Source: a virus
DNA: 64,000 nt
IMG/VR virus record: IMGVR_UViG_3300010158_000060
Location: 1 to 64,000 of that record
Strand: one strand, 5' to 3'
This document shows positions 9,010 through 18,997 of this stretch, piece after piece (positions within the stretch are counted from its first letter, which is position 1; each line of letters opens with the position of its first letter). A program made the translations under genes and the position numbers. Under the pieces are notes generated by a model. That model saw nothing but the letters and a program-made list of their open reading frames with translations. It was not told where the DNA came from and ran no database searches.

Positions 9010-12000
9010 TGTATAACAAGAAGACTCTATCTAAAGCTACAGCTGAGTTGGACAAAGCTAAAGCTCCTAAGAAACCTAAAGATATAATCACTGATCCAAT
9101 GGGTCAGTGGAAGTATCCTGGTTTACCTACTAGAATTCCTGGTAATGATATTACCATGAAAGGAGTGGGTTATCCTGTATTAGGTGTAGCCAATAATGGT
9201 CAGAGAAAGATAATGCTTCCGGGAGCGGACTATACTTTTCCTGGAGCAGACTATGTGGATGAATACCCACAGATGAAAAAAGGAGGTACAAAAAAGAAAA
9301 GAAAGACTAAGAGTATAATGGGTATTAATAAACTCATGCAAAAAGGTCCTTTATTTGAAGACTACTCAAAAAAAATGTATGATCCAAATGTAAACTACTT
9401 TCAAGATGGTGGTGATAAGAAAGCTTCAGTAGAAGGATACCAAGATGAAAATATGTGGTTAGGAGATAAGTATAAAGATCTTGGAGCAACAGTTTCTAAA
9501 GGTAAAATAAGTGCTTCTGCAGGAAATTATTTTCCAATGATGACAACCGATCCTCAAAGTAATTTTAATCCCTATGTAAATTTAGCAGTAGACTTAGGTA
9601 AAGACAGAAATTTAAGTTTTGATTTTCAGCCTGATTATACAGGTGTAAACTTTACTAAAAGTTTTCAAGAAGGTGGTGCAAAAACATTATCTACAAGTAA
9701 ATCTAAAGATGGAACAATTACCAATAAAGTAAGGAGAGATGGTAAAACATTTTTGCAAGTTAAAAGTAAAGATGGAAAATACTATGAAAAAGAAATTCCA
9801 ACAGTTACCCGTGCTAAAGGTTTTGAAGCAGCAGTAAGTAAAAGTATTGGAAACCCAATGGACAGAGCTTATGATTATGTAGAAGGTCTTCGTACAAATG
9901 GAGAAGATCCTCAAGATAATTTAAGACATGCAACAGCTGGAAGATATGCTGCAGAAGGTTTATTAAAAAATGCCAGAGAAGGTTATATTCCTTTTCCAGA
10001 TGCTGTAAATAAAGCAACATCATGGTTAACAGCTAATGCATTAGGAGTTGGTCATGAACTAAGTACAATATTTCAAGATAAAAGACCTTGGGGAGTAAAG
10101 CTAAGAGAAGCTGGTGAAGATATTTATAATAATGGTGTAGGTGTTAATCAAGGTTTATCTGATAAATCTAATAAAGATAAAACACAAAACTTAAAAGATA
10201 GATCTTTAAACTATGAGTTACCTGATGGTTATGGAGAAGAACATCCTTTTCATAATAAATGGGTGGATCCTTACAGTAAAAAACAAGAAGGTGGTCCGCA
10301 AAATACATCTGGTCCTAGACAATATATGGATGAATATGAAGAAGAACAAACTATTCCTGAATTTACAGATGCTTATATGAAGCAAAGATATAAAGTTGAA
10401 CAATCAAATAAAAAAGCTCAAGACTTTAATAAAACTTATGCTGAATCTGAAAATTATAAAAGATTACTAGAAAAACAAGGTTACACACCTGAAGAAATAA
10501 AAAATAGAATTGCTTCAGTTACAGGGATTTCAGATTTTAATTACACAGATAATGGACCTAGCTGGGTTGGTGGTGATCCTGAAACTGGTAAAGAATTTAT
10601 AACTTATAATGTTATGGATCAAGGAGATTGGGCAAACTATGACTCAATTGCAGGACATGAGTGGGGGCATGTCGGAGTAGAATCAGGACAAAGCCCTCTC
10701 AAACAAGGAGAGCAAGATGCCTTTATTAATAGACTTAAAATAGACAATGTAAATAAGGACGAAGGGCACGCAGAACATGATAAAGCTCCTCAAGAAAATA
10801 GAGCAGATTTGTTACAGTTAAGACAACAACTTCAAGAGGCAGGTTTATTTGATTCTACAAAAACTAAAGAATTTACTAAAGATCATCTTAAAGAATATAA
10901 AAAATTAAGAAATTCTTCTGAAGAAAATTATGATAAGTTTCATAACAGAATGTTTAGATTATATGATGATAAAGATATCATATGGTTAATGAATAATATT
11001 GCTCAAAATAACAATAAACAAAATACTAATGATGATTTGCAAACAGCTCAGTATGGAATTGAAATGGAGCTTACTCCAGATGAGATTGAAGAATACAGAA
11101 AAGGTGGTTACATAGTAGAAGACATATCTGTACCAGAACTTAATCAAGCTCAGAAAGGTGGTGCTAAAGATAAATATGCTACTCATATTGGTGATGATGG
11201 TACTGTAGGAAGTACAAATGTACATACTGATAAGAATGGTACTATCACAACTAAAGTACAGGATTCAAAAGGTATAACACATTATAAAGTAAAAACAAAA
11301 GATGGTAAAGTATTTTATAAACAAGATGCTTCAACAACTTATCCAAAAAATAATTCTGTAGTTCCGGAAAATTATAAACCTGATCCTAGACAGATTGAAA
11401 TGAATGATGGACCAATGCAATCAGTAGATGACTTTTGGACATTACCTATTGGTATGAGTAGCGCAGGAGTTAGGGGTACAATAGGTTTAGCAAAAGGTTT
11501 AACTTCTCTTGGACGTAATGCTGCTAAGTCATCATTAGTACAAGCAACAAAGCAAGGTTTTAATCAAAGTTTAATTAAAAGTTTACCTGGATCTAATTTA
11601 AAGAATTTAGTTAATTCATATTTTACTACAAGTGGTATAAATAACTATATAGATCAAAATAGTGATGTAAGAAGAGCAACTAAAAATGCTTATGATGATC
11701 CTACACTTGATAATGTTGTAGATGCTGTAGGTGAAAATACCTGGAATGCACTCAACTTTTCAGGACTTAATGTAGGCAAAGGTGTAAAACAATTAGGTAA
11801 ATATGCTACAACACAAACACCTTTAAAAAATACATACAAAGTATTACCTGAAGGTACATTTAAGAATTATTCTAAACTTAAAACAAAAGGTAAATCATAT
11901 AGAGTTGCTGGTCATGATGCACATGCTGATTTTACTGAATCAGGTTTATTGCGTTCAAAAACTAACTTACCTGAAAAGGCAACTATTTTAGATAGGATGG

Positions 12001-13385
12001 AAAAAAGACCTACAGCATTTCCTTCATTTCAAAAAAATTATGCTGACCTAAGCTATTTACCTGAAAATGGAGGAGTAGTTTTTGAAACAAGTTTGCCAAC
12101 TTTTAAAAGAGGTCAACTTAATCCTGTTACTGGAGAAAAAATAAAGGGTAGACATTATGCTCATAGAGTTATTGATCCTCAAACTGGAAAAACTCTTACA
12201 GAAATTCCAGCATCTGATATAGATGTTTATGAAGGTTCTGCTAATTGGTTAAAAGGACATAAAAAAATATCTGGACAACAACCTCAAGCTTCTGCTAATA
12301 AAAATAAAATACCAGGACTTCCAAGAGTAGTTAGTTTTTTAAATGGTTTAAACTATGGAATGAATGATATTATAAAAGGAAGAAAGTTTTCTGAAACATT
12401 TCCTATAACAAAAAAGCAAAAAGCTAAAATAGAATATTTGCAAGATCAAGCTCATAAAGGAGGACTTGAATTTATGAATGATTATCTTTATCGTATTCAT
12501 GATGGTGTACCACATTATGGTGAAATACATCCTGATGTTAGATCAAAAATAGATAAAATAACGGATTTAGAAGATCCTACATTAGATGCTTTTAAAAGAA
12601 AATTTGATATTACTCATAATTTAATAGGTCCTTATGGTAATGCTCAACATCATTTAGCAAATGCTGATGAAAAAGAATTAGTAAAAGCACTTAATAATGG
12701 TACTTTGGATGCTAAAACTGTAGATTATATAAGAAGAAATAAACATAAAATAAGAGGTGTTAATTGGCATCCTAAAAGTATTACTTTAAGAAATAAAGGA
12801 GTTTACTATGAAAGCCCTGAAGCTATAAGAAATGTGACAGTTCATGAAGCAGGACACAGTATGCAACAATTGGGTTATGGAAGTAACACAATTCGGAATA
12901 GTTTGTCTATGTATGATCCTAAATATCCATATGATATTGCAAATGAAAATACTAAATTTGGTAAAGAATTTAGAAATGCTCAAGTTTTTCCAAAAGAAAA
13001 ACAGTACTTATGGGAAGCAAGTCCATTAGAAGTTCATTCAGAAGCAATGGCTGCTAAAGATAAAATCTATAGAGAGTTTATTAAAAAAGGAATGAATAAA
13101 ATGGATGCTTTAAGATATTTAAGAAATCCTGATAATACTTTAGCAGATGAGATTATTAAAGAAGGTTCATTAAATAGATTTTTTAAGGATGGTATATCAA
13201 ATGATCAAAAAAGAAAACTTATTAAAATGTTACCTGCAATAATACCTGCTGGAGCTGCAGTAAATTATATGCCTAAACCTCAAAAATCTAAACAAATGAA
13301 GAAAGGTGGTATTGTTGCTGATTTAACTCATGCAGAAATTCAAGACTATATTAAACAAGGTTACATTGTTGAAGATGTAGACTAA
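9009..13385 (+). CDS. Giant virion/cargo protein with two zincin motifs
   Basis: A 1458-residue protein with two metallopeptidase-like HExxH motifs: HEWGH at residues 550-554, followed by an ENRAD segment, and HEAGH at 1279-1283, followed by EASPLEVHSE. These downstream acidic residues may supply the third zinc ligand. The protein looks internally duplicated: each half has a GTIT(N/T)KV...KDGK segment (starting near 235 and 744), then a zincin motif, then GYIVED (700-705 and 1451-1456). Before the first zincin, RHA (306-308), GHE (348-350) and DIYNNGVG (371-378) form a further motif set. Several [KQE]xGG tracts punctuate it. It is probably packaged and ejected; peptidase targets could be cargo, capsid or host envelope proteins. 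Confidence 0.8.
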   Translation: MYNKKTLSKATAELDKAKAPKKPKDIITDPMGQWKYPGLPTRIPGNDITMKGVGYPVLGVANNGQRKIMLPGADYTFPGADYVDEYPQMKKGGTKKKRKTKSIMGINKLMQKGPLFEDYSKKMYDPNVNYFQDGGDKKASVEGYQDENMWLGDKYKDLGATVSKGKISASAGNYFPMMTTDPQSNFNPYVNLAVDLGKDRNLSFDFQPDYTGVNFTKSFQEGGAKTLSTSKSKDGTITNKVRRDGKTFLQVKSKDGKYYEKEIPTVTRAKGFEAAVSKSIGNPMDRAYDYVEGLRTNGEDPQDNLRHATAGRYAAEGLLKNAREGYIPFPDAVNKATSWLTANALGVGHELSTIFQDKRPWGVKLREAGEDIYNNGVGVNQGLSDKSNKDKTQNLKDRSLNYELPDGYGEEHPFHNKWVDPYSKKQEGGPQNTSGPRQYMDEYEEEQTIPEFTDAYMKQRYKVEQSNKKAQDFNKTYAESENYKRLLEKQGYTPEEIKNRIASVTGISDFNYTDNGPSWVGGDPETGKEFITYNVMDQGDWANYDSIAGHEWGHVGVESGQSPLKQGEQDAFINRLKIDNVNKDEGHAEHDKAPQENRADLLQLRQQLQEAGLFDSTKTKEFTKDHLKEYKKLRNSSEENYDKFHNRMFRLYDDKDIIWLMNNIAQNNNKQNTNDDLQTAQYGIEMELTPDEIEEYRKGGYIVEDISVPELNQAQKGGAKDKYATHIGDDGTVGSTNVHTDKNGTITTKVQDSKGITHYKVKTKDGKVFYKQDASTTYPKNNSVVPENYKPDPRQIEMNDGPMQSVDDFWTLPIGMSSAGVRGTIGLAKGLTSLGRNAAKSSLVQATKQGFNQSLIKSLPGSNLKNLVNSYFTTSGINNYIDQNSDVRRATKNAYDDPTLDNVVDAVGENTWNALNFSGLNVGKGVKQLGKYATTQTPLKNTYKVLPEGTFKNYSKLKTKGKSYRVAGHDAHADFTESGLLRSKTNLPEKATILDRMEKRPTAFPSFQKNYADLSYLPENGGVVFETSLPTFKRGQLNPVTGEKIKGRHYAHRVIDPQTGKTLTEIPASDIDVYEGSANWLKGHKKISGQQPQASANKNKIPGLPRVVSFLNGLNYGMNDIIKGRKFSETFPITKKQKAKIEYLQDQAHKGGLEFMNDYLYRIHDGVPHYGEIHPDVRSKIDKITDLEDPTLDAFKRKFDITHNLIGPYGNAQHHLANADEKELVKALNNGTLDAKTVDYIRRNKHKIRGVNWHPKSITLRNKGVYYESPEAIRNVTVHEAGHSMQQLGYGSNTIRNSLSMYDPKYPYDIANENTKFGKEFRNAQVFPKEKQYLWEASPLEVHSEAMAAKDKIYREFIKKGMNKMDALRYLRNPDNTLADEIIKEGSLNRFFKDGISNDQKRKLIKMLPAIIPAGAAVNYMPKPQKSKQMKKGGIVADLTHAEIQDYIKQGYIVEDVD
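9684..13382 (+). repeat. Internal duplication within the 1458-residue protein
   Basis: Two diverged modules lie in tandem at the protein level: about 9684-11123 and 11190-13382. Each begins with a short beta-type segment GTIT(N/T)KV followed by a KSKDGK or KTKDGK strand, contains one HExxH motif, and ends with GYIVED. The DNA itself has diverged too far to show a direct repeat. Confidence 0.5.
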
Positions 13386-13395
13386 ATTTTTAAAG

Positions 13396-13427
13396 TTTAA
13401 ACAATAAATTTATTTTTAGTATATTAA
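13396..13427 (+). promoter_or_regulatory. Putative promoter before the 892-residue gene
   Basis: The 58-base gap before the ATG at 13444 holds TTTA (13396-13399), 20 bases, and TATATTAA (13420-13427). This resembles the Bacteroidetes -33/-7 arrangement, with the same spacing as two other candidates in this block. The short leader would be about 10 bases. Evidence is weak because the region is nearly all A and T. Confidence 0.3.
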
Positions 13428-13443
13428 ATTATAATCTTTACAA

Positions 13444-16122
13444 ATGGAAAGAAGAACAGTTAGAATTTACAAAGCTCCCAACGGACAAGGTGAATATATA
13501 AATAAGACAGGTCAGTTTTTGAAGAAAGCACAAATGGGTGTTGAAACAAGAAGTGAGGAAGTCATGCAGGAAAAACAAATAGAAGCATTAAAACAATATG
13601 TAACTGGGGCTTTAGATAATCAAATGGAGCCAGAAGAAATATATAGATTATTAGTTTCTAAAGGTGTTCCTAAAGAAATAGCATATCCTATTTTAACTCA
13701 AGTTATGCAAGAAATGGAAGCTCCAGAAGAAGAAGAGCAACCAGAAACTAAAGAAGGATCTGCTGAAGAATCTAAAATTGGTCAGTCTGAGTTTCAACCT
13801 GTAGGTCAAGAGAATCAAGAGACTGAAGAAGAAGATGCTGCAAGTGATGGTATGAATTATGATAATTCATATGCTGATGAAGAAGACTCAAATGTTATTG
13901 CTAACAGTGAAGAAGAATTTCAAGATGGTGGACCAATTTTATCATATGAACAATTATCAGCTAATGAAGGTGAAGAAGAAGATACTGGTGATGATTTAAA
14001 TGACAGATTAGCTTCACTTGAAGACTTTGTAGGTAAAACTGAAGATGATGACTTTAAGAATTTTGGAAAAGACATCAGTGAGTATGAAGGTAATTATACA
14101 CCTATTGAATGGGATACATTAGGAGATGGCTATGGTTACTATAAAAAAGGAGGTTCTAAAAAGAACTTTACAAAAAATGTATTATCTCTTATCAAAAAAC
14201 AAGAAGGTGGTGATGCAGAAGAGTCTACTGAAATAGGTAGAGGTAATAAAAAAGATACTTTAACAAATGATGTTTCTAAAATTAAATCTTCATTTACTGA
14301 TAAACTAAAAGAAGTATCTAGTAAAGCTGCTATAGATTCTATCTATGATAAGATGATGAAGTCTAATGATCCTGAGTTAATGCAATCTGCACAAGAACTT
14401 GCTCAGAACAGACAGAAGTCAAGTCAAATGGGAAGTTTTGAACCAGTTGCTCAACAAGGTGGTTATATAGGAGAAGATCAGCCTGACATGTTTAGTCAAG
14501 GTGGTTTTGATATGCCTCAAGCACAAAAAGGAGGAATGCAAAAACTTGGTGACTTCTTGTTAGGAGAAAAATATACTACAGCTAATAATCCATATAATGC
14601 TAAGACTGGTGCTTTGTATAAAGATCCTTTGACAGGTTTAACTCCTGTAGCAAGAACTGTACATAAAAGAGGTATATTAGGAAGACCTAAAAAATATACG
14701 GATTACTATTCTAAAAGTGGTAACATTAATGTTCCAGGAGAAAGTGTATCTAAAAAAGATGTAAAAGCTGATTCAAAAAAACGTGAGTATAACATACCTG
14801 ATGACCAATATGAAAAATTGTCTAGAAGAGAAAAAAGACAAGAAAGAAAATGGGCTAAGTTAGAGAATGAAGATAAAGAATTTATGTCTAATCCTAATCT
14901 TATGCAACAAAATGATGGTTACATGCAACAAATCAATGATGCAAATGGTAATAGATTAGAAACACCTAAGCTAGTTGGAATTTCAAAAGAATTAAAACCA
15001 GAATTATCATATGAAAAAAGAATGAATATGGATAATGCTGATTTTTATAATAATGGATATAAAGAACAACCTTTACCTGATGGATTAACTGCAGAAGAAG
15101 AGGAAGCTATGGCTCAATCAAATCTTGAAAGAGATGCTATTTTAGAAAAATATACTGCAGAGAATGAGGCTGCTAATGAAGCAGAAGCTCAAAGAAAAAA
15201 ACAAGCTTCACTTTTTTATCTAAATTATCCTGAAGGTAATACTGATAGACGTATTGGATTAGGTGATTATACTGATGGAGATCTTGCTGTAAATTATGCT
15301 AAAACTAGAGATAGAGCTTATAATCAATTTGCTAAAGCAAGAGATTTTAAACCTGATCTTAAAAAGTTTTTTGAAGATCCTGAAACTATTAAAAAAAGAA
15401 AAGAAGAAGAGGAAGCAAGAAAACAAATGCAAGAAGAAGGTACAGAAGCTGAGTATGAAAAAAGATATGGTGGTTTACCAAAAGCTCAAATAGGTGTTAA
15501 ATCTCCTACAAATATGTTAAATCCTGCATCTGATGCAACAGTTATGAAACCTGGAACTGGTCCGTTAGCTATGCCTCCATTAGTTTCATCTGCAAAAAAA
15601 GAAGATTGGCGCGCACCTATGTTAGCACCAGCTGATGAAAATGATGATGATTCTGCATTACCCGATATATTAGATCCAAATAAATTTAAAGAAACTGTTC
15701 TTAATACAAAAGATACACAAGGAGAAGATGATTTAATAGCACAAGATGTAGAAACAAAAAGAAAATTTAATGGTGTTAATTTTGATAACAAATTAAATAT
15801 GGGTCTTGATGCTTTCACTGGAACAATGCGTGGTTTAAATCAAGCTAAGCAGCAAAATGAAATGTATGCAAATAACTTTAATGCTGATAGTCTTTATGGA
15901 GCTTCTACTAATAAAGACAAAGGAGATTATGTAGCTTATGGTCAACAAACAGGAATGTTTAGACCAAATGAAACAGGTCAAGAAACTATGGGTAGATTTG
16001 CATATGGTCAATCTGGTGGTTATATGGAAGAAGGCGGTTTTGCTGAGGGAGATGAAGTTGATATGACTGAAGAAGAATTAGCAGAATTTATTGCTAACGG
16101 AGGTGAAGTAGAATATTTATAA
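13444..16122 (+). CDS. Acidic virion/cargo protein with GG-punctuated repeats
   Basis: This 892-residue protein has a short basic N-terminus, then a long acidic low-complexity region (about residues 90-230) and charged helical stretches. It is marked by repeated short tracts: KKAQMG, FQDGG, YKKGG, KQEGG, AQQGG, FSQGG, AQKGG, PKAQIG and QSGG. The same kind of tract occurs in the neighbours on both sides. The C-terminus (MTEEELAEFIANGGEVEYL) resembles the C-terminus of the preceding protein. No enzyme motif is seen. Composition and place suggest an internal, ejected or scaffold-like virion protein. The tracts could be linkers or processing sites; that is inference. Confidence 0.75.
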   Translation: MERRTVRIYKAPNGQGEYINKTGQFLKKAQMGVETRSEEVMQEKQIEALKQYVTGALDNQMEPEEIYRLLVSKGVPKEIAYPILTQVMQEMEAPEEEEQPETKEGSAEESKIGQSEFQPVGQENQETEEEDAASDGMNYDNSYADEEDSNVIANSEEEFQDGGPILSYEQLSANEGEEEDTGDDLNDRLASLEDFVGKTEDDDFKNFGKDISEYEGNYTPIEWDTLGDGYGYYKKGGSKKNFTKNVLSLIKKQEGGDAEESTEIGRGNKKDTLTNDVSKIKSSFTDKLKEVSSKAAIDSIYDKMMKSNDPELMQSAQELAQNRQKSSQMGSFEPVAQQGGYIGEDQPDMFSQGGFDMPQAQKGGMQKLGDFLLGEKYTTANNPYNAKTGALYKDPLTGLTPVARTVHKRGILGRPKKYTDYYSKSGNINVPGESVSKKDVKADSKKREYNIPDDQYEKLSRREKRQERKWAKLENEDKEFMSNPNLMQQNDGYMQQINDANGNRLETPKLVGISKELKPELSYEKRMNMDNADFYNNGYKEQPLPDGLTAEEEEAMAQSNLERDAILEKYTAENEAANEAEAQRKKQASLFYLNYPEGNTDRRIGLGDYTDGDLAVNYAKTRDRAYNQFAKARDFKPDLKKFFEDPETIKKRKEEEEARKQMQEEGTEAEYEKRYGGLPKAQIGVKSPTNMLNPASDATVMKPGTGPLAMPPLVSSAKKEDWRAPMLAPADENDDDSALPDILDPNKFKETVLNTKDTQGEDDLIAQDVETKRKFNGVNFDNKLNMGLDAFTGTMRGLNQAKQQNEMYANNFNADSLYGASTNKDKGDYVAYGQQTGMFRPNETGQETMGRFAYGQSGGYMEEGGFAEGDEVDMTEEELAEFIANGGEVEYL

Positions 16123-16132
16123 TCTTAATAAG

Positions 16133-18937
16133 ATGAAAGTAAGAATTAAAAAAGTACCGCAAGCTAGAACAGGATACCAAGTACAAGGTTCTTTAGCTAA
16201 TGATGTACCAGCTATGGGTGGTGCAGATTACAATGCTTATATAGGTAAACCAAATCTAAAAGCCAGCAAGTATATAACGGCTGTTCCTAGAGAAGAAGCT
16301 AATCTAGAAGCAGAAGGAGGAGAAACTGTATATGGTGACATCAATGGTGATGGAATGCCAGAACACAAAACTATCAAAGGTCCAAGACACTCTGGAGGAG
16401 GTGTTCCATTAAACTTACCTGATGACACTTTTATATATAGTGACTTCAGAGGTATGAACATTAAAGAACCTGAGTTCTTACAAATGTTTGGTAAAGGTAG
16501 TAAGGGTAAGAAAAGTTATACTCCAGCGGCACTTGCTAAACAATATGATATTGAGAAATACAGAAAGATTCTTCAAGATCCAGACTCAGATGCAATTGAT
16601 AGAAAAACTGCAGAGCTGATGATTAAAAATTATCAAAACAAACTTGCAGCATTAGCATTAGTACAAGAAGGTAAGAAAGGATTCCCTCAAGGTATGCCAG
16701 CTGTTGCAAAACCTATGCTTACAGAAAATCAATATTCAGAAGATACATTTGTTGATCCTTCTATTAAAGAATTTGCTGGACAAATAGATGGTAAATTACA
16801 AGAAGTAGAACAAAAACAAAATACTGAAGAACAAGATCCTGACTATGCTCAACAAGCTGAAGAGATGAATGAAGGTCAACCTATTGCTCAACCTACTGCA
16901 CAGTATGGTATGTCAATGGGTGGATATGATTTACCTTATGGTGATGATATGCCAGAAGCAGAGTATGGTATGTCTATGGGTATTACTTCTAAGAACTATA
17001 TGGGAAGACCTAAGTCTGCTATGTATGCTAGAGGAGGTGCTTTAAGAACATACCAAGGTAAAGAAGGTGCTAGTTCTACTGGTGCTACAGGAGGTGCTCC
17101 AGCTGATAGTGATGTAATTGATGTTACAGGTTTGGATGAAAATGCAGCTAATGCTAAATATTATACTTGGATGGATAGACATCCAAATAAAGAACCTAAA
17201 ATAATGTTGAATGGTAAAGCTGCTAGATATGTACCACCATCTAAAAAAGACAGTCCAACACTTGACGATCTTAAAGCATTGCATCAATCTCAATACAAAT
17301 ATTTAGAAACAGAATTAAATGATCCAAAATCAAAAGTTAGAGAAGCATATTTAACAGAATATAAAAATGCATTACAAAATAGAAAAGCTTATGGAAATAG
17401 TCCAAATGCAAATAAAAGGTTTGAAATGTATTCTAAAATGGATATAAAACCTGAAGATGCAATAAAAAGTTTATTAGATCAAAAGAAAAGAAATGATTCA
17501 ATCAAAGAAAAAGGTATAGATATGCAACTTTTTTCAAATGAGAATGCTCAACTTTTAACACCAGAAAAAATGGTTGCTGCTGGTATTAAAAAAGGTGATG
17601 GCTCACCTATGACTCTTGATGATGCTAAAAAAATACATAAAGAATACACAAATAATAATTGGACAACTAGAGATCAAGTTGCAAAAGCAGCAGGTGTTAC
17701 AATACCTGATCCAAAAACAACCATATTAGAACAAGCTAGTACTCATGCAATTGCAGGAATGGCCAAACAAAAAAAGAATGGTACTTATAATAATTTTGAT
17801 GATGATCAATCATATAAAATGTATCAATTTTTAGGAAAAGATAAAAGTAGAGAAACTAATACTGGTGCTGCAGATGAAAGTTCAATGGGAAGTTTATATG
17901 GTTCTGAGTACAACACAATGTCTCCAATAGATGGTGTTCCAACAAATTCAACATTAGGTCATGGTTTTGATCCAGCTATTGATAAAGGAAAATTTGAAGC
18001 TGTACCTGAAGAAAAAAATAATCAAGTAGCAGGACCATGTCCAGAATGTACTAGAGCTGATGGTAGTGCTTATGTACCAGAAAGAAATGCTGATGGTAGT
18101 TGTCCTCCATGTGTAGAAAGTGGTACTCCTGCTCAAGAGACTGAACCTAAAATGTGGTTGCAAGATAAAATGAAAATTGCAGGTGCTTTTGGTGATTTAA
18201 TGGGTGCTAAGAAATACATGCCTTGGGCTGCTAAGTATGATTTGAGAACACCAAAACCTACATTCATGGATCCAACAAGAGAACTTGCTGCTAATGCTGA
18301 GCAAGCTAATATACAAACACAAGCTCTTGGTCAGTTTGCAGGACCTCAAGCATTGTCTGCTAGATCTTCTGGTGTAATGGGTGCTGCTAGTAAAAATGCT
18401 GCGGATGTAATGGCTAAATACAATAATGCCAATGTAAACATTGCTAACCAATTTGAATCCAATATTTCTAATATTGAGAATCAAGAGCAACAATTAAATA
18501 CTGCTTCTCAACAAAAACTATATGATCAGAATACTATTTCTAATCAACAGTATGATAATACTAAGAGAGCACTGAGAAATAATTTATTAAATCAAACTAC
18601 ATCAGGTATTACAAACATGATGAAAACAGATGCTATGAATCAGATATATCCTCAGTTTGATGTTGATGCATCAAGTGGTGGTAAAGTTACTTATGATCCA
18701 ACAAAATCTAGAAAAGTTAAACCGGAAGTATCAGGAAGTAGTTATGAAGCTTTCCATAAAGAATGTTCAAAATTATATAAAGATGAAACTCAGATTGAAA
18801 AATGTGTAAATAAAAAAATGAATACTGCATCATCTAGTGGAGGTGAAGATGATGATGATGCTCAAAAGGTTATGTCAATATATAAACAAAAAGGAGGATT
18901 TATGTATGGTGATATAACTTACCCATTCATACTCTAA
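16133..18937 (+). CDS. Probable internal/ejection virion protein
   Basis: A 934-residue protein with a basic N-terminus (MKVRIKKVPQARTG). A compact conserved-looking block follows near residues 54-104, with EANLEAEGGETVYGD and then HSGGGVPLNLPDDTFIYSD. I have the impression that this block recurs in proteins of Bacteroidetes phages, but I cannot name the family. Two CxxC pairs lie near residues 635-660 and could hold zinc. From about residue 690 on, the protein is helical and rich in Ala, Asn and Gln, typical of ejected internal virion proteins of short-tailed phages. It starts ten bases after the previous stop and ends in a QKGG tract plus a short hydrophobic tail. The role in DNA ejection is inferred. 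Confidence 0.75.
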   Translation: MKVRIKKVPQARTGYQVQGSLANDVPAMGGADYNAYIGKPNLKASKYITAVPREEANLEAEGGETVYGDINGDGMPEHKTIKGPRHSGGGVPLNLPDDTFIYSDFRGMNIKEPEFLQMFGKGSKGKKSYTPAALAKQYDIEKYRKILQDPDSDAIDRKTAELMIKNYQNKLAALALVQEGKKGFPQGMPAVAKPMLTENQYSEDTFVDPSIKEFAGQIDGKLQEVEQKQNTEEQDPDYAQQAEEMNEGQPIAQPTAQYGMSMGGYDLPYGDDMPEAEYGMSMGITSKNYMGRPKSAMYARGGALRTYQGKEGASSTGATGGAPADSDVIDVTGLDENAANAKYYTWMDRHPNKEPKIMLNGKAARYVPPSKKDSPTLDDLKALHQSQYKYLETELNDPKSKVREAYLTEYKNALQNRKAYGNSPNANKRFEMYSKMDIKPEDAIKSLLDQKKRNDSIKEKGIDMQLFSNENAQLLTPEKMVAAGIKKGDGSPMTLDDAKKIHKEYTNNNWTTRDQVAKAAGVTIPDPKTTILEQASTHAIAGMAKQKKNGTYNNFDDDQSYKMYQFLGKDKSRETNTGAADESSMGSLYGSEYNTMSPIDGVPTNSTLGHGFDPAIDKGKFEAVPEEKNNQVAGPCPECTRADGSAYVPERNADGSCPPCVESGTPAQETEPKMWLQDKMKIAGAFGDLMGAKKYMPWAAKYDLRTPKPTFMDPTRELAANAEQANIQTQALGQFAGPQALSARSSGVMGAASKNAADVMAKYNNANVNIANQFESNISNIENQEQQLNTASQQKLYDQNTISNQQYDNTKRALRNNLLNQTTSGITNMMKTDAMNQIYPQFDVDASSGGKVTYDPTKSRKVKPEVSGSSYEAFHKECSKLYKDETQIEKCVNKKMNTASSSGGEDDDDAQKVMSIYKQKGGFMYGDITYPFIL

Positions 18938-18947
18938 ACTTTTGATG

Positions 18948-18979
18948 TTTATAGAGAAATTAAAAATTTTATAGATTTA
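18948..18979 (+). promoter_or_regulatory. Putative promoter before the 1040-residue gene
   Basis: In the 60-base gap before the ATG at 18998, TTTA (18948-18951) is followed after exactly 20 bases by TAGATTTA (18972-18979), seven of eight matches to TAnnTTTG. The layout equals that of the candidate at 13396-13427. AT-rich background makes chance matches common. Confidence 0.35.
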
Positions 18980-18997
18980 CAATAGAAAAAATTAGCT

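Noticed and set aside
15486-15818. 110-residue - strand frame inside the 892-residue gene
   Set aside because: Antisense to a coding region with no neighbours on that strand; composition mirrors the sense strand.
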